Shown: positions 9,098-17,377, numbered from the stretch's first letter. The stretch: 64,000 bases of DNA from Niabella sp. (GCF_030150205.1 NZ_JASLGT010000011.1:1-64000); one strand, 5' to 3'. Made by a program: numbers and translations. The notes: generated from the letters alone by a model not told the origin.

Positions 9098-9150
9098 TCA
9101 GTCTTCAGTTGTCAGTTCTCAGTCTTCAGTTGTCAGTTCTCAGTCTTCAG
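9098..9150. repeat. 21-bp tandem repeat, about 2.5 copies
   Basis: A 21-bp unit beginning TCAGTCTTCAGTTG occurs at 9098-9118 and 9119-9139, with a partial copy to 9150. It lies between the SEDS-PBP gene and the FHA gene and belongs to the low-complexity 'cagt/actg' words found in several other gaps of the window. Confidence 0.85.
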
Positions 9151-9227
9151 TAGACATTAAATAAGAACGAATAACTGAAAGCTGATCACCGGCGGTTGAA
9201 TACAAACAAAACATAGAATCCAACAAT

Positions 9228-10136
9228 ATGAATTGGTTTAAGAAAAAATTTGAACAGTTTTCGGAGAAGCTCAATGCAGATGACGCTTCTTTCGGATCGA
9301 TTGAAAAAAAAAGCGCGACTGATGAATCCGCAAAAACGCCTGTAGCTCCAAAGGCTCCGGTTTCTGTAACTTCATCTGTACGGGTGGATAATATAGAAGC
9401 ATTAAAAGAAATCACGCTTGGTGCTATTTCTCAAACAGTACGAATGCTGGGATATAGTAGTACCGTAATCTCAGGACTGGTGTTTCATTCGGCGTACAAG
9501 GATAATGCCATTGAAAATGTGGGACTGATGAGCCTGGTGAAAGATCCGCAGTTCATTAACCGGATCAAGCGCGAATTTAAATCACGCGGGATTAGCTATA
9601 AAGAGGATTTGAGTATGGAGGTGATCCATGAATCGCCCGATACGGAAAAGGTAACGGCTATTACAGATGGAATCGGAGTAGAAGTGCTGACTCCAAAAGA
9701 TATCCTGAAAAAACGGAAGGCGAGGGTTGTTGCAACGGAGGGTATTACCTGGGAGCCGGAATATATCCTGGAACCGAGCGGCAAACACTATTTTATCGGC
9801 CGGGGAAAGGATCCCAAAATTGAGAATGGTCCCAAGATCCATAATGACATTGCCTTTGTAGGGATCGAGGAAAAAAATGAAGCGTCTTACAAGATCAATA
9901 ATTTCATCAGCCGTTCGCATGCGGTGATCGTATTTGATAAAGAAATTGGAGCCTATAAGATTTACCGGTCTAAATTCCTGAACAATCCTTCGCATAAGAT
10001 CAAGATCTTTAATGCATCGCTGGATGATTTTTCGGGGATCAGCCTGAGCAATGCGGCGGTGCCACATATCTTAAAAGACGGGGATTCCATTTGTTTTAAT
10101 GATACGATCGTTCTGGAGTTTCAGTTGCTGGATTAA
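9228..10136 (+). CDS. FHA-domain protein of the kinase/SEDS-PBP locus
   Basis: A 302-residue cytosolic protein with a C-terminal forkhead-associated domain, which binds phosphothreonine peptides. The FHA signature is clear: YFIGRGKDP (about 186-194), then FISRSHAVIVF (about 225-235) and a closing strand near DTIVLEF. The N-terminal 150 residues start with an amphipathic MNWFKKKFEQF segment and a Ser/Ala/Pro-rich linker, followed by an alpha/beta region I do not recognise with confidence; its position recalls the DUF3662 domain of FhaA. It probably reads the phosphorylation state of the SEDS-PBP fusion or the kinases. An insertion between the GR motif and SRSHA makes the loop longer than usual. 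Confidence 0.85.
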   Translation: MNWFKKKFEQFSEKLNADDASFGSIEKKSATDESAKTPVAPKAPVSVTSSVRVDNIEALKEITLGAISQTVRMLGYSSTVISGLVFHSAYKDNAIENVGLMSLVKDPQFINRIKREFKSRGISYKEDLSMEVIHESPDTEKVTAITDGIGVEVLTPKDILKKRKARVVATEGITWEPEYILEPSGKHYFIGRGKDPKIENGPKIHNDIAFVGIEEKNEASYKINNFISRSHAVIVFDKEIGAYKIYRSKFLNNPSHKIKIFNASLDDFSGISLSNAAVPHILKDGDSICFNDTIVLEFQLLD

Positions 10137-10250
10137 ATAAGCAGAAGGCATTGTACATCAAAAAAGAAAATAATTTATTTAGTAAAGAAAATTTGCAATA
10201 GGCGCTAACCGGCATTCAGCCATCAGCCTTATGCGTTAAGCGTGAAAGTA

Positions 10251-11618
10251 ATGCAGGAATTAGCATTGAAATATGATATTCTTAAGGTAATTGGTCATGG
10301 CGGATTTTCGGCCGTTTTTAAGGCAAGGAGCAAGGATGACCCGGAGCATATCGTTGCCCTGAAACAACTGGATTTTGTGCTGGATAATGAGGATGCCAAA
10401 GAGTACCGCGACTTTAAGAATGAAGTGGAGATCCTGAAACGGCTGGATCATCCCAATATTGTAAAGATCTACGACGAGTACATACTGGATAATAAACCTT
10501 CCCTGGAGATGGAATATGTAGACGGGGAAACGCTGGAGTCTATTATTCAGCGGGAGGGCTATTTTTCCATTGAGGATACCCTGGAAATGATTACGCAAAT
10601 GGCATCGGCGCTGAGTTACTGTCATCACTATCATACCTATGATACGCCACCGCAGCATTGGCTATCGGATTCGGTGATCATTAACCGGAATGCTATTATT
10701 CATAATGATATCAATCCCAAGAATATTATCCGCACAAAGAATGAAGATGGTTCATACCGGTATGTACTCATCGATTTCGGATTGTCGTTTGCTGACCCTG
10801 ATGCAGTGCGGCACAGCAAGAAAGAAGACGGCATGGCAGAGTACAAGGCTCCGGAAAAATGGCGCGGACAATTGGTAGATACCCCTTCTGATATCTACAG
10901 CCTGGGAATCGTTTTGTTTGAGCTGCTTGCCGGCCAGGTACCCTTCCCCGTAAAGGACTACAAACAGGCCAATGAGATGATTGCACTGGAAGAAAAGCAT
11001 AAAAGCGCTCCTGTGCCCGATATTTGCCGGAAGCGGATGGAAGCCATAGAAAGAAATGAAGGACAACGCCCGGAGGAATGTGATATTCCGGCATGGCTGG
11101 AAATGCTGGTACTGCGCTGCCTCGAAAAAAATCCACTCAACCGTTTTAAAACGGGCAGGGAATTGAGCCAGTTCTTTTACAATGGATTGGATGGGAAAAT
11201 TGATGCTCCGGATAAGCCGGTTGAGATCATTGATATTGATCCTGCTTTGGGAGAACGGAATGCAGGTGCCTATATAGAGGTAGAGCCAAATATCCTCACA
11301 GAAGGACAGCATTTTTTTATTAATAAGGACCTGGTGACGATCGGGCGCTGGAATGATGCTCCGGGAACGATGGCCGATTTCGGCATCCGGACCTCCGACC
11401 GGTTTATTTCAAAAAACCATTGCCAGATTATCCGTAAGCCGGATACTGCAAATGGATATACTTATTTTTTACAGGACAAAGCTCCCAGCAAGAATGGGAC
11501 CTATTTTAATACTGAAAAAAACTCGATCCGTTTATCCGATACAACGGAAGTGCTGTTGAAGGAAGGTGATTATTTCTGGATCGGGAATACAAAGATCGTG
11601 TTTCACCAGGAAAAATAA
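10251..11618 (+). CDS. Ser/Thr protein kinase with C-terminal FHA domain
   Basis: A cytosolic kinase fused to a phosphothreonine-binding module; I see no membrane helix. Kinase part (about 1-320): glycine loop IGHGGFSAVFKA, ALKQL Lys, catalytic loop IIHNDINPKNII with HND in place of HRD (a non-RD kinase), DFG as IDFGLSF, and SDIYSLGIVLFELLAG. An insertion of about 20 residues precedes the catalytic loop. FHA part (about 355-455): VTIGRWNDAPG, then RFISKNHCQI and KNGTYF. The frame also has a GTG at 10242; the ATG at 10251 gives the more usual start. It closes the kinase/phosphatase/SEDS-PBP block. The fused FHA domain could recruit phosphorylated partners or allow self-recognition. Confidence 0.93.
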   Translation: MQELALKYDILKVIGHGGFSAVFKARSKDDPEHIVALKQLDFVLDNEDAKEYRDFKNEVEILKRLDHPNIVKIYDEYILDNKPSLEMEYVDGETLESIIQREGYFSIEDTLEMITQMASALSYCHHYHTYDTPPQHWLSDSVIINRNAIIHNDINPKNIIRTKNEDGSYRYVLIDFGLSFADPDAVRHSKKEDGMAEYKAPEKWRGQLVDTPSDIYSLGIVLFELLAGQVPFPVKDYKQANEMIALEEKHKSAPVPDICRKRMEAIERNEGQRPEECDIPAWLEMLVLRCLEKNPLNRFKTGRELSQFFYNGLDGKIDAPDKPVEIIDIDPALGERNAGAYIEVEPNILTEGQHFFINKDLVTIGRWNDAPGTMADFGIRTSDRFISKNHCQIIRKPDTANGYTYFLQDKAPSKNGTYFNTEKNSIRLSDTTEVLLKEGDYFWIGNTKIVFHQEK

Positions 11619-11740
11619 ATGTTGGATCCAGGTTTAAAGTTCCAGGTCAGATCTGCTTTTGACACTCGATGTGATAGCTCTATTCTCAAGTTTCAACGTT
11701 CAATTCCATTCCAAAGCTCAGGTGCTGATCGCTAACGGCT
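11619..11740. repeat. Degenerate member of the dispersed intergenic repeat family
   Basis: The gap contains 'ggtttaaagttccaggtcagat' and 'cactcgatgtgata' words that match, with many differences, the 120-bp tandem units at 36.76-37.24 kb (gtttaaggttt..., ...tacttgatgat). No gene is visible. It separates the convergent FHA-kinase and panD genes. Confidence 0.5.
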
Positions 11741-12085
11741 CTAAAGTTTGTTCCCTTCTTTGGGAAAAATGATCGTAGGCTGGTGTTTTTTGGCTTCCTC
11801 AAAATCCATGGAAGCATAGGAAATAATAATAACCGGATCACCCACCTGTGCCTTACGGGCTGCAGGGCCATTAAGGCAAATGGTACCGGAACCTCTTTTT
11901 CCTTTGATCACATAGGTTTCCAGTCGCTCCCCGTTATGTACATTTACAACCTGAACTTTTTCATTTTCAATCAGGTTAGCGGCATCCATGAGGTCTTCAT
12001 CAATGGTAATGCTGCCCATGTAATTGAGAAAAGCCTCAGTTACAATAGCCCGGTGGATCTTGGATTTAAAAACTTCTATAAACAT
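11741..12085 (-). CDS. panD: Aspartate 1-decarboxylase precursor
   Basis: Decarboxylates L-aspartate to beta-alanine for pantothenate and CoA synthesis. The protein is made as a pi-protein that cleaves itself at Gly24-Ser25 (YMGS), turning Ser25 into the pyruvoyl cofactor. Also visible are Lys9, ETYVIKGKRGSG around the conserved Tyr, LNGPAARKAQVGD and the VIIISYA strand. The length of 114 residues is close to the usual 115-130. The other pantothenate gene in the window, panB, lies 24 kb away, so they do not form an operon. A perfect -7 element sits 7 bases upstream of the start. Confidence 0.97.
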   Translation of the reverse strand: MFIEVFKSKIHRAIVTEAFLNYMGSITIDEDLMDAANLIENEKVQVVNVHNGERLETYVIKGKRGSGTICLNGPAARKAQVGDPVIIISYASMDFEEAKKHQPTIIFPKEGNKL

Positions 12086-12092
12086 AGGGGCG

Positions 12093-12100
12093 CAAAGGTA
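12093..12100 (-). promoter_or_regulatory. -7 element of the panD promoter
   Basis: The minus strand reads TACCTTTG, ending 7 bases before the panD ATG, which implies a very short leader. I find no TTTG at 19-20 bp spacing. Confidence 0.5.
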
Positions 12101-12232
12101 CTAATTTCCAAAATATGCGGTCTTTTCTGTCGCAATATTCCTTTTGTTAACAAATTCTAAAGCTGTTTAGTTGTAAATATTATTGTAAATTCGTGTATTA
12201 GTAAGGAATTTTTCAAGACACATCTAGAATAC

Positions 12233-14422
12233 ATGAAATCGTTTATTGTTACGGCCGGATTGATTTTATTAATGGGATCTGCCCAGGCGCAGAAGAAACT
12301 GACTGCTGTTGCCACTTCTAAAGGAACAGTGGTGGAACACCGGGTTACTTCCGGAGAATCATTACAGTATTTAAGTACCAAATATGGGGTGTCGCTTTCT
12401 TCATTGGCGAAGGCGAATGGTATGAAAGCCAGCCAGGATCTGAAGATCGGGCAAATGGTGAAAGTGCCGGTAACGGCTTCCAACCTGAATACAAAATCAA
12501 AAAAAGGTATCCCCGTTTACTATGAGGCGGGTTCTAAGGATAACCTGGCCAGTATCAGCCGGAAATTTAACCGGGTAGATGTGAAAACCCTGAAATCATG
12601 GAATAAATTACACAAGGATAATGTTTCCAGGGGACAGGATATCCTGGTTGGGTACCTGACCGATAATGCTTCGGCTAAAAAAGAACAACCTGAAGAGGCA
12701 AAACGGGAAACGGCCAAAAGCGGTACAGGTACTGCTTTAAAGGCGGGCAAAAAAGTAGCGGTAACCTCAGCAGTGAATATCCGGAAGGGCGCCAGCACCA
12801 GCCAGCCGGTTGTGAGTACCTTACAGAAAGATGACGTGGTTACGATCATTCGTATAACGAACAGCGACTGGGCAGAGGTGCGTACCAGCGAAGGCAAAAA
12901 GGGCTATATGGCCACACAGTATCTCGAACCGGCTGTTGCGCCACAGCCGGCTGAAGAGAAGGAAACAGCCAAAACCGGTTCCGACCTCAAAGCAGGTAAG
13001 AAAGTAGCGGTAACCTCAGCAGTGAATATCCGGAAGGGCGCCAGTACCAGCCAGCCGGTAGTAGGCACTTTGCAGAGAGATGAAATGGTAACCGTGGTTC
13101 GTATGGCAAACGAGGATTGGGCGGAAGTGCGTACCGTTGAGGGCAAAAAAGGATATATTGCTGCACAATTCCTTGAACCGGCAGCAACTTCACAGCCGGC
13201 TGAGGAAAAGGAAACAGCTAAAACCAGCCTTGATCTAAAGGCGGGGATGAAAGTAACGGTAACCTCAGCAGTAAATATAAGAAGGGCTCCGGCAACGGAT
13301 GAGCAGGTTATAGGCCGTGTTGAAAAAGATGAGGTGGTGACGGTAACCCGTAAGATCAACGATGAATGGGCTGCGGTTCGCACGAGCGATGGCAAAAAAG
13401 GTTATATGGCTGCCCAGTTTCTTGAAGCTGTAACTGAAAAAAGCAAGGATGAGCAAAAAGAAGTGGCTCGAACTGATGTGAAAAAGAATGCAGGGCAAAA
13501 AGTAAAAGCTGCCACGGATACCTATATTAATATTCGTAAAGGTCCGGGAACGGATCAGGCGGTGGTTGGACAGGTACAGAAAGACGAGCTCCTTACCCTG
13601 GTGCGCCGGGTAAATGATGAGTGGGCCGCTGTACGCACCAATGATGGCATAGAAGGATATGCTGCAACACAATATCTTATTGATCCGTCTGCCGAAGTAG
13701 TTGAACGCCCGGTCGTTAAAAAAGAACAGCCTGCTGCAAAAGCTGAAAAACAAATGGCCATTGTGGGCTCCGGCATCAATATCCGTAAAGGACCGGCCAC
13801 CAGCGAGCCGGTTGTGGGAAAAGCAGAAAATAGCGAAATGGTAACCGTGACCGGTGATACCAATGGTGATTGGGCTGCAATACGCACCAGCGAAGGTATA
13901 ACCGGATATATTGCGTCCCGTTTCCTTGGTACAGCGGAACAGGCGGCTGCACAACAGGAACAGAAAGACCGTGAAGCAAAAGCTGAGCCGGCACCGGAAG
14001 CGATCGCAAAAAAAGAACCAGCAAAGTCATCCAAAGGGAAATCTCCGGAATCGGTTTCTTCTGCTCCCGTAGCAGATGTGGCGCCTCCTCCGGCGGGTTT
14101 TGATGAAACCGGATTCTTTAAAAATGCCTATGAGGCGCAAACTGGTACGGTATCTACTACAGAGCGGTCGGTACATGCGGGAGTATTTAAAACAGATAAG
14201 GGCTGGGATGATGGAAAGTATTATGCATTGATCGATGATATTCCTTCCGGAACGATTGTGAAACTGTCTAACCCCAAAGCCAATACAACGGTTTATGCCA
14301 AAGTACTGGGTGATATTAAAAGCTTAAAACAGAAGAACGGGCCAGCAGCCCGCATCAGTGATGCCGCCGCTACTGCGCTTCGGATCAATGCTTCGGATTT
14401 TGATGTAGTTGTTTCGCATTAA
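12233..14422 (+). CDS. Secreted LysM and five-SH3b-repeat envelope protein
   Basis: A 729-residue exported protein, probably acting at the peptidoglycan. A signal peptide (1-20, ending AQAQ) is followed by a LysM domain (about 35-78) and a second LysM-like segment (about 91-140). Five bacterial SH3 repeats of about 65 residues follow, each with VNIRKG-type starts and GYxAxxFL ends, joined by Lys/Glu/Ala linkers. A Pro/Ala-rich stretch leads to a C-terminal domain of about 100 residues (GTIVKLSNPKANTTVYAKVLG, RISDAAATAL) resembling the double-psi barrel of RlpA-like proteins. No catalytic residue was identified, so a binding or scaffold role is likelier than hydrolysis. Repeats 1 and 2 are nearly identical in DNA over about 60 bp. 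Confidence 0.88.
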   Translation: MKSFIVTAGLILLMGSAQAQKKLTAVATSKGTVVEHRVTSGESLQYLSTKYGVSLSSLAKANGMKASQDLKIGQMVKVPVTASNLNTKSKKGIPVYYEAGSKDNLASISRKFNRVDVKTLKSWNKLHKDNVSRGQDILVGYLTDNASAKKEQPEEAKRETAKSGTGTALKAGKKVAVTSAVNIRKGASTSQPVVSTLQKDDVVTIIRITNSDWAEVRTSEGKKGYMATQYLEPAVAPQPAEEKETAKTGSDLKAGKKVAVTSAVNIRKGASTSQPVVGTLQRDEMVTVVRMANEDWAEVRTVEGKKGYIAAQFLEPAATSQPAEEKETAKTSLDLKAGMKVTVTSAVNIRRAPATDEQVIGRVEKDEVVTVTRKINDEWAAVRTSDGKKGYMAAQFLEAVTEKSKDEQKEVARTDVKKNAGQKVKAATDTYINIRKGPGTDQAVVGQVQKDELLTLVRRVNDEWAAVRTNDGIEGYAATQYLIDPSAEVVERPVVKKEQPAAKAEKQMAIVGSGINIRKGPATSEPVVGKAENSEMVTVTGDTNGDWAAIRTSEGITGYIASRFLGTAEQAAAQQEQKDREAKAEPAPEAIAKKEPAKSSKGKSPESVSSAPVADVAPPPAGFDETGFFKNAYEAQTGTVSTTERSVHAGVFKTDKGWDDGKYYALIDDIPSGTIVKLSNPKANTTVYAKVLGDIKSLKQKNGPAARISDAAATALRINASDFDVVVSH

Positions 14423-14532
14423 TTACACGCTATTGATACAAGTGACACTTTTGCAATAAGGACTGGTATGCAATAGGTTATGCGGAAAGCACAATAATTG
14501 GTGGTGCGTACAAAAAGAAGTTTATTTTAATA

Positions 14533-14562
14533 CGTATAAAATTTTTAGCTTTGTCGTATAAA
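14533..14562 (+). promoter_or_regulatory. Promoter and possible operator of the toxin-antitoxin pair
   Basis: A perfect -7 element TAGCTTTG lies at 14546-14553. It is bracketed by two direct copies of CGTATAAA (14533-14540 and 14555-14562) spaced 22 bp apart, about two helical turns. That is the arrangement expected of a site bound by a ribbon-helix-helix-type antitoxin repressing its own promoter. The promoter match is direct; the operator role is inference. Confidence 0.5.
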
Positions 14563-14571
14563 TGAACAACT

Positions 14572-14829
14572 ATGGACGCCAAAGTTACTTTAAGCTTTAA
14601 CAGTGCTGTTATCGAAGATGCAAAAGAATATGCTGCTTCCCAGGGGTTAAGTCTTTCCCGGCTTGTAGAATTATTGTTGCAGAAGGTCATTGCCACGGGC
14701 CAGCATCACAACATTGAGCACATTCCCATCGAAGATTGGGTAAGCATGGTGGCCGAAGGGCCGGCTACGTATAACGCCAAACCTTTGGGCAAAAAACAAA
14801 AAGCAGCTTATTATAAACGCCATAAATAG
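14572..14829 (+). CDS. Antitoxin of a type II toxin-antitoxin pair (DUF6364-like)
   Basis: A small basic protein (85 residues) with a beta strand VTLSFNSAVIEDAKEYA followed by SLSRLVELLLQKVI, the pattern of a ribbon-helix-helix DNA-binding domain. The C-terminal part (PIEDWVSMVAEGPATYN) would wrap the toxin. It precedes a PIN-domain gene by 8 bases. It likely neutralises the toxin and represses the promoter just upstream. Confidence 0.82.
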   Translation: MDAKVTLSFNSAVIEDAKEYAASQGLSLSRLVELLLQKVIATGQHHNIEHIPIEDWVSMVAEGPATYNAKPLGKKQKAAYYKRHK

Positions 14830-14837
14830 CTCCTGTC

Positions 14838-15257
14838 ATGAAGTTATTTATTGATGCAAATATCCTGGTAGCGGTGATCAATAAAGAATATCCATTGTTT
14901 ACCTATGCCTCACGTGTCTTAAGCTGGGCTACGGCTAAAGGATATCCGTTGGTAACCACCTCTGTAAGTTTGGCAATCACGTATTATTTTGCAGAGAAAA
15001 AACATGGAACCCGGTCTGCAAAAGAACGCATCGGACTACTGGCAACACATTTTTCTATTGCAGATTGTGGCACTAAGGAAGTACAACAGGCTGCAACAGA
15101 TAAGCATGTAAATGATTTTGAAGACGGGTTACAATATTTTGCGGCCTATAATGCCAATTGCAGCCATATTATAACCGAAAATACAAGGGACTTTTATTTC
15201 GCAATTATCGAGGTACAAACGGCTTCCGATTTTTTAAAAAGGCATTACAGAGGCTGA
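14838..15257 (+). CDS. PIN-domain toxin (VapC-like ribonuclease)
   Basis: A 139-residue PIN-domain protein, predicted Mg2+-dependent endoribonuclease. The acidic active site is visible as Asp6 in LFIDANIL, the Asp/Glu cluster VNDFEDGLQYFAA (about 94-106), and the last motif IITENTRDF (about 114-122). The central acidic residue usually found near residue 40-45 is less obvious (TSVSLAITYYFAEKK). Together with the upstream antitoxin gene it forms a typical two-gene module. It shows no sign of damage. Confidence 0.85.
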   Translation: MKLFIDANILVAVINKEYPLFTYASRVLSWATAKGYPLVTTSVSLAITYYFAEKKHGTRSAKERIGLLATHFSIADCGTKEVQQAATDKHVNDFEDGLQYFAAYNANCSHIITENTRDFYFAIIEVQTASDFLKRHYRG

Positions 15258-15259
15258 GT

Positions 15260-15523
15260 TCAACGATAAAACAGTCCAAAATAGAGCAGGAGTAATATAA
15301 ACCCGTGAAGCAACGCAACCCAAAAAAAGCCTCCTTTTACGGTGAACCCTTTTATAATATTAATGATTACCAGCAGGGCGATCAATACCATAAAAAAGAC
15401 AAGCGCACTGCTGCCAAGGCCCGGCGTACCATCGGCATGATCCGGACTTAATTTTACAAATGCAAAAACAATAAGCGATGCAATAATATAGAAGATGAGG
15501 ATCAGTGTATATGTTCTTTTCAT
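15260..15523 (-). CDS. Small integral membrane protein, unknown function
   Basis: About 87 residues when started at the ATG at 15523 (MKRTYTLILIFYII...); the longer frame to 15562 adds an unlikely N-terminus. Three hydrophobic helices are visible: about 4-22, 36-55 and 63-83, with a short polar loop DHADGTPG between the first two. I recognise no family. It lies convergent to the toxin gene with a 2-base gap. Confidence 0.6.
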   Translation of the reverse strand: MKRTYTLILIFYIIASLIVFAFVKLSPDHADGTPGLGSSALVFFMVLIALLVIINIIKGFTVKGGFFWVALLHGFILLLLYFGLFYR

Positions 15524-15655
15524 AGTAGGGCTTTTTGGATACAGGATACCCTGTATGCTCATAGGCCTGCAAACTTTATGCTAAACTGATTCAATCAAAG
15601 CCGATCTTACCCGGTTTGCATCTGTAAGGTGCTTGCCTCAGGACGAAGCTTCCTA

Positions 15656-16600
15656 TTATTTAAACTGATAACCGCGCAGGAAATCGGCTATCATCATACG
15701 CTTTTTCCCTTCCAGCTGTATTTCTTTTACTTCCAGGAACCCATCAGCACAGGCGAAGGAAAGATGCGTTTTTGTGTCCGTTGTATACCGCCCTGGTGGT
15801 ATACCGGCAGGTTCATCTTTGGCAATCGCACTGAATACTTTCAGTTTTTTACCGTTAAAAAAAGTGAAGGCTCCGGGGTAAGGTGAAAGGCCTCTTACAA
15901 GGTTGTGTACCCTGGCAACCGGCTGGTTAAAATCGATCAGGCAGGTTTCGGTAAAGATCTTTGGTGCGTGGTGCAGCACCATATCTGCAGATACCTGTTG
16001 CGGAGTTTCTGTGAGGGTATGGTCGGCCAGCCCCTGTACGGTTTTTACCAACAGACGGGCACCCACCTCCTTCATAATATCATGAACGGTACCGGCCGTA
16101 TCTTCTGTACCAATAGGAAAACGGTCCTGCAGCAATATATGCCCGGTGTCAATTTCGTGTTGCAGTTTAAAAGTAGTTACCCCTGTTTCTTTTTCACCAT
16201 TGATCACGGCCCAGTTAATCGGTGCGGCGCCCCGGTATTGGGGCAGTAGGGAGCCATGCAGGTTGATGGTGCCCATGGGCGGCATGTTCCACACTATTTC
16301 CGGGAGCATCCGGAAAGCAACGCAGATCTGGAGGTCGGCTTTCAAACCGCGCAGTGCCTCAAGAAAATCCGGGTTCTTCAGTTTATCGGGCTGTAATACC
16401 AACAGCTGATGTTCCTCCGCATATTTTTTTACCGCGCTTTGCTGTAATTCCATACCCCTCCCGGCCGGCTTATCGGGGGCGGTGATTACGCCTGCAATGG
16501 TACACCCGGCCTTAACCAGGGCGTCCAGACTTGCAACCGCAAACTCCGGGGTTCCCATAAATACAATCCGTAAACTTTTTGCCCGCTCATTCAACATCAT
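15656..16600 (-). CDS. fmt: Methionyl-tRNA formyltransferase
   Basis: Transfers a formyl group from 10-formyl-THF to Met-tRNA(fMet) before translation initiation. N-terminal Rossmann-like domain IVFMGTPEFAV, the formyl-THF site SLLPQYRGAAPINWA preceded by the catalytic INLHG, and the catalytic Asp in HEIDTGHIL. The C-terminal OB-like tRNA-binding domain starts at about 205 (IDFNQPVARVHNLVRGLSPYPGAF). The open frame extends to 16624, but a -7 promoter element at 16605-16612 lies inside that extension, so the ATG at 16600 or 16597 is chosen. The length of about 314 residues is normal. Confidence 0.95.
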   Translation of the reverse strand: MMLNERAKSLRIVFMGTPEFAVASLDALVKAGCTIAGVITAPDKPAGRGMELQQSAVKKYAEEHQLLVLQPDKLKNPDFLEALRGLKADLQICVAFRMLPEIVWNMPPMGTINLHGSLLPQYRGAAPINWAVINGEKETGVTTFKLQHEIDTGHILLQDRFPIGTEDTAGTVHDIMKEVGARLLVKTVQGLADHTLTETPQQVSADMVLHHAPKIFTETCLIDFNQPVARVHNLVRGLSPYPGAFTFFNGKKLKVFSAIAKDEPAGIPPGRYTTDTKTHLSFACADGFLEVKEIQLEGKKRMMIADFLRGYQFK

Positions 16601-16604
16601 CCCA

Positions 16605-16612
16605 CAAAAATA
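16605..16612 (-). promoter_or_regulatory. -7 element of the fmt promoter
   Basis: The minus strand reads TATTTTTG, matching TAnnTTTG, four bases upstream of the ATG at 16600. A TTTG lies at about 26 bp spacing, longer than usual. Its place argues against starting fmt at 16624. Confidence 0.45.
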
Positions 16613-16624
16613 ACGGTAAATCAT

Positions 16625-16921
16625 CTATCTTTAAATAGCAAACCGGGTAAAGCTCTTAGGGATCCAACCATTCAATTTTTAATGGTAGCAAAGGATCCGC
16701 TGTGGAATCGTAGTATACAAGCTTTGGCGGACATACCTGACGTGTACCAGGGAGTGTTGCTGCCGGCGGTGCATGCTGCAAATAGAAGCAGTAATGCAAA
16801 GCCCCGGTTTCCCCAAAAATAACGGTGTAAGGGCCCTTGTATGGGGGATTTCAAATTATGGCATCTGCGCAAAAAAGCCTACCTTGCCCGCAAATACGTT
16901 TATTCATTTTAAATTCAATCA
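16625..16921. other. Intergenic region upstream of fmt and the FKBP gene
   Basis: About 300 bp between divergent genes. On the minus strand, 16672-16872 encodes a 66-residue frame with a short hydrophobic stretch and a lipobox-like LLFAAC, but its N-terminus is unlike a signal peptide and its tail is not protein-like, so I do not call it. A near-match -7 (TACGTTTA, 16895-16902) precedes the FKBP gene. Confidence 0.4.
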
Positions 16922-17377
16922 ATGCAACAAGCAAAAAAAGGCGATAAAGTAAAGGTTCATTACCACGGAAAACTGACCACCGGGGAAACATTCGACTCTT
17001 CCGAAGGCCGGGATCCACTGCCGTTTGAGATTGGAAGCGGCATGGTGATCAAGGGTTTTGACGACGGCGTTACAGGTATGGCTGTTGGCGACAAAAAAAC
17101 CATTACAATCCCTGCAGAAGAAGCTTATGGAGCAGTAAACCCGGATATGATCATAGAAATGCCCAAAGACCGCTTGCCACAGGATATGGAAGTGGAAGTT
17201 GGAATGCCCCTGGTAATGAGTGATCCTCAGGGACAGCAATTTCAGGTAACGGTAAAAGAAATTACAGAAGATAAAATTGTGCTTGACGCCAATCACCCGC
17301 TTGCAGGCAAAGACCTTGTTTTTGACCTGGAACTGGTAGAAATAGAAGGCGGAAGCCCCCTGATTATTATGCCGTAA
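16922..17377 (+). CDS. FKBP-type peptidyl-prolyl isomerase (SlyD-like)
   Basis: Cytosolic prolyl isomerase/chaperone of the SlyD subfamily: 151 residues, no signal peptide. The FKBP part is split as in SlyD (GDKVKVHYHGKLTTGETFD, PLPFEIGSGMVIKGFDDGV, then the C-terminal FDLELVEIE), with an inserted 'insert-in-flap' chaperone domain (about 68-130, EEAYGAVNPDMIIEMPKDRLP...). SlyD proteins often end in a His-rich metal tail; this one ends at IIMP and lacks it. A strong terminator hairpin follows 23 bases after the stop. Confidence 0.93.
   Translation: MQQAKKGDKVKVHYHGKLTTGETFDSSEGRDPLPFEIGSGMVIKGFDDGVTGMAVGDKKTITIPAEEAYGAVNPDMIIEMPKDRLPQDMEVEVGMPLVMSDPQGQQFQVTVKEITEDKIVLDANHPLAGKDLVFDLELVEIEGGSPLIIMP

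Noticed and set aside
13265..13954. 229-codon antisense frame in the SH3b repeat gene
   Set aside because: Shadow of the repeated plus-strand domains; low-complexity composition.
16672..16872. 66-codon minus-strand frame with a lipobox-like LLFAAC
   Set aside because: Poor signal-peptide N-terminus, no promoter and an unconvincing tail; it lies in the fmt upstream region.
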